Of a stretch of 6,190 bases of DNA, positions 4,327 through 6,190 are shown piece by piece (positions within the stretch are counted from its first letter, which is position 1; every line of letters begins with the position of its first letter). The notes beneath the pieces are model-generated. The model saw only the letters and a program-made list of their open reading frames with translations, was not told the DNA's origin and did not search any database. Origin of the DNA: Candidatus Adiutrix sp. (lineage in GTDB: Bacteria > Desulfobacterota > Desulfarculia > Adiutricales > Adiutricaceae); contig JAITVE010000062.1 in NCBI GenBank assembly GCA_031285975.1, positions 1 to 6,190 on the forward strand, given 5' to 3'. The position numbers were made by a program, and so were the translations under genes.

Positions 4327-6190
4327 ATGAGCGTAACCGACGAGAATTTAGCTGAATTGTTTGAACAGTACAAAGATGAAGTCCGCGAGACCATCGGTAC
4401 GTTAGACAATGAGCTGGTGGCCATCGAGCAGGATCCCACGTCCAGCGAGACCATCTTTTCGCTGTTCCGGCACATGCACTCCCTGAAGGGCTCTTCCAAG
4501 ATGTTCAATGTGGACAACATTGCCCACATCGCCCACCGCCTGGAAGACCTGATGTCGATGATTGACAAGAACAACTCCATCCTCACCAAGCACCCCAAAA
4601 TTGTGGATTTGCTGTTCAAGGGCAATGATATTTTCCGCGAAATCATCGCCCGCCTGGAAGAGGACATCACCTTCACCCACCTGACGCCGGAGCACACCGC
4701 CTTTATCGGCGAAATCCAGTCCCAGATCGATAAAATCAACCGGCGTGATTCCCAACTGGTCGAGTCCGCCCGCAAGCTGCTGGAAGACCTGGAGAGCGTG
4801 GTGCCGTCGCTGGAGGAAACCGAGGCGGATCTTATCAAGCGGGCCATGGCCGACGTTTCCGCCGGGCTCACCCTGGCCACCCTGGAAGAGGCGGGCTCCA
4901 ACCAGATTCGCTTCCACTACAACGGCGTTGACCTCACCAACGATGTGCGGGCCCTGGAAGAGCTGCTGGAAAAATTCAAGGCCGGGAAAGCCGCCGCCGA
5001 GGACACGAAAGCCCTCATCGACGTGGTGGGCAACCTGTATAACAGCTTGGCCGACGTGGCCACGGAAGACGCGCAGAACCTCATTGCCGAACTCGGCGAC
5101 GGCCTGATGATGATTAAAGAGCACGACCTGGAAATCGACCAGATGATGATCGAGTTTTTCAGCGCCATCCTGGCCGACCTGAAGGAAAAATTCCAGGTGG
5201 AAGTGGTGGCCCCGGCGGCTTCCGACCAGCGCCGGAAAAGCTCCAAAAGCTCGGACGCCTCCCCCAAGGAGCCCCAGGTCAAAACCATCCGCGTGGACGA
5301 ATCCAAAATCGACCAGTTCCTCGACTCGGTGGGCAAGCTCATCACCAAGAGCGAGAACCTGAACCACCTCCAGTTCTCCTTCCGCCAGGCGGGCCTGAAC
5401 ACCAGCCTGATGCGCGATTTTACCACTGTCTCCCGCACCATCTCCAATGATATCGTCAACCTCCAGCGTTCCATCATGGAAGTGCGGCAGGTGGAAATTA
5501 ACAACATCCTGAAAAAATTCCCCCGCCTGGTGCGCGATATTTCCCACAAAATCAACAAAGAGGCCGAGCTCACCATTGAAGGCGAGCGGGTGCCCATCGA
5601 CAAGAGCTTGCTGGACGATGTGGAACAAGCCATGGTGCACATCGTCCGCAACGCCGTGGATCACGGGCTGGAAACCCCGGACGAGCGCCTGGCCGCCGGG
5701 AAGAACCGCCGGGGCACCATCAACATCAACGTCACCCAGGAAGAGGCCTCCATCTTCATTGAAGTGGCTGACGACGGGCGCGGCCTGAACCTGGACAAGG
5801 TGAAGAGCAAAGCCGTGGATCGGGGGCTTTTGACCGCCGACCAGGCCGCCTCTATGCCCGACAAAGAGGCGGAAATGCTCATCTTCCGCTCCGGCCTCTC
5901 CACTAAAGACCAGGCCACCGACCTCTCCGGCCGGGGGGTGGGCATGGACGTGGTCATGACCAACCTCAAAAAGTGGAACGGGGAAGTGGTGGTGAATAAC
6001 AACCCCGGCCACGGCCTGTCCGTGGGGCTGCGGCTCCCCATCACCAACACGCTGCTGACCAAGGAAGCCATTCTCCTGCGGGTGGGGGAAAGCATTTTCT
6101 GCCTGCCGCTGGAATACGTGAGCGAAATCGTCACCGTGCCCGCCGAGGACATCCACCTGCACAAGGAACACGCCGTTTTCCGCCACCGGG
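4327..6190 (+). CDS. cheA: chemotaxis histidine kinase CheA (3' end cut by window)
   Basis: Cytoplasmic kinase of the receptor-CheW-CheA array, phosphorylating CheY. The frame is open for 621 codons to the window edge. P1 phosphotransfer domain, residues about 5-130: His51 in FRHMHSLKGSS is the phosphosite. Residues about 139-318 are helical, charged and end in a Ser/Lys-rich linker (QRRKSSKSSDASPKEP), with no recognisable P2 domain. P3 dimerisation, about 319-390, begins with IRVDESKIDQFLDSVGKL. P4 ATPase, about 391-570: N-box VHIVRNAVDHGLETPDERLA (437-456), G1 DDGRG (482-486), G2 SGRGVGMDVV (534-543). P5, the CheW-like coupling domain, starts near 573 (TNTLLTKEAILLRVGESIF) and is incomplete. 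The F-box reads SGLST instead of the usual GFST. Start at 4327: GGGGAT lies about 4 nt upstream. It follows cheY on the same strand, as in many chemotaxis clusters. Confidence 0.95.
   Translation, partial: MSVTDENLAELFEQYKDEVRETIGTLDNELVAIEQDPTSSETIFSLFRHMHSLKGSSKMFNVDNIAHIAHRLEDLMSMIDKNNSILTKHPKIVDLLFKGNDIFREIIARLEEDITFTHLTPEHTAFIGEIQSQIDKINRRDSQLVESARKLLEDLESVVPSLEETEADLIKRAMADVSAGLTLATLEEAGSNQIRFHYNGVDLTNDVRALEELLEKFKAGKAAAEDTKALIDVVGNLYNSLADVATEDAQNLIAELGDGLMMIKEHDLEIDQMMIEFFSAILADLKEKFQVEVVAPAASDQRRKSSKSSDASPKEPQVKTIRVDESKIDQFLDSVGKLITKSENLNHLQFSFRQAGLNTSLMRDFTTVSRTISNDIVNLQRSIMEVRQVEINNILKKFPRLVRDISHKINKEAELTIEGERVPIDKSLLDDVEQAMVHIVRNAVDHGLETPDERLAAGKNRRGTININVTQEEASIFIEVADDGRGLNLDKVKSKAVDRGLLTADQAASMPDKEAEMLIFRSGLSTKDQATDLSGRGVGMDVVMTNLKKWNGEVVVNNNPGHGLSVGLRLPITNTLLTKEAILLRVGESIFCLPLEYVSEIVTVPAEDIHLHKEHAVFRHR

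Noticed and set aside
4402..6186. 594-codon open frame on the minus strand opposite cheA
   Set aside because: It is fully antisense to a clear cheA with all kinase motifs. Its product is rich in His, Val, Phe and Gly in the pattern expected from reversing biased codons, with no recognisable domain.

Overview
The window reads as ordinary chromosomal DNA from a GC-rich, Gram-negative, chemotactic bacterium. An lpxC gene means lipid A is made, and a cheY-cheA pair means two-component chemotaxis signalling. The overall gene style would suit Desulfobacterota or another proteobacterium-like lineage, but no single feature fixes the taxon. No rRNA, tRNA, CRISPR array, transposase or phage gene is visible.

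Left part (1-1991). A short upstream region carries a common interspersed palindrome (89-108) and is followed by a LarE-type PP-loop sulfurtransferase gene (128-976, + strand). This converges on lpxC (1053-1991, - strand). A perfect 19-bp hairpin with a T/A tract on each side (991-1032) lies between the two stop codons and can terminate both genes. The LarE has four cysteines around its active site, in a pattern that suggests an iron-sulfur type enzyme rather than the single sacrificial-cysteine type. No larA, larB or larC is in view.

Middle part (1992-3623). A 390-bp AT-rich divergent region separates lpxC from a GntR/HutC-family repressor gene (2382-3152, + strand). A good promoter before the regulator overlaps a set of GATA/TATC inverted repeats, which suggests autoregulation. 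A small VOC-fold protein (3228-3623) follows on the same strand and may share the regulator's transcript.

Right part (3624-6190). A likely terminator with eight T's is followed by an extended -10 promoter and a leader of about 180 nt upstream of cheY (start 3857, chosen on its strong Shine-Dalgarno). The leader holds four segments that can pair in mutually exclusive ways, plus a possible 11-codon upstream ORF. This is the best candidate here for an undescribed regulatory element. cheY is followed, after an 80-bp spacer containing a duplicated GC-rich unit, by cheA, which runs off the right edge. CheA has clear P1, P3, P4 and start-of-P5 domains, but a long helical segment stands where the usual P2 response-regulator docking domain would be. 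CheA would autophosphorylate at its ATPase domain, pass phosphate to His51 and then to Asp58 of CheY, which would act on the flagellar motor or another output.
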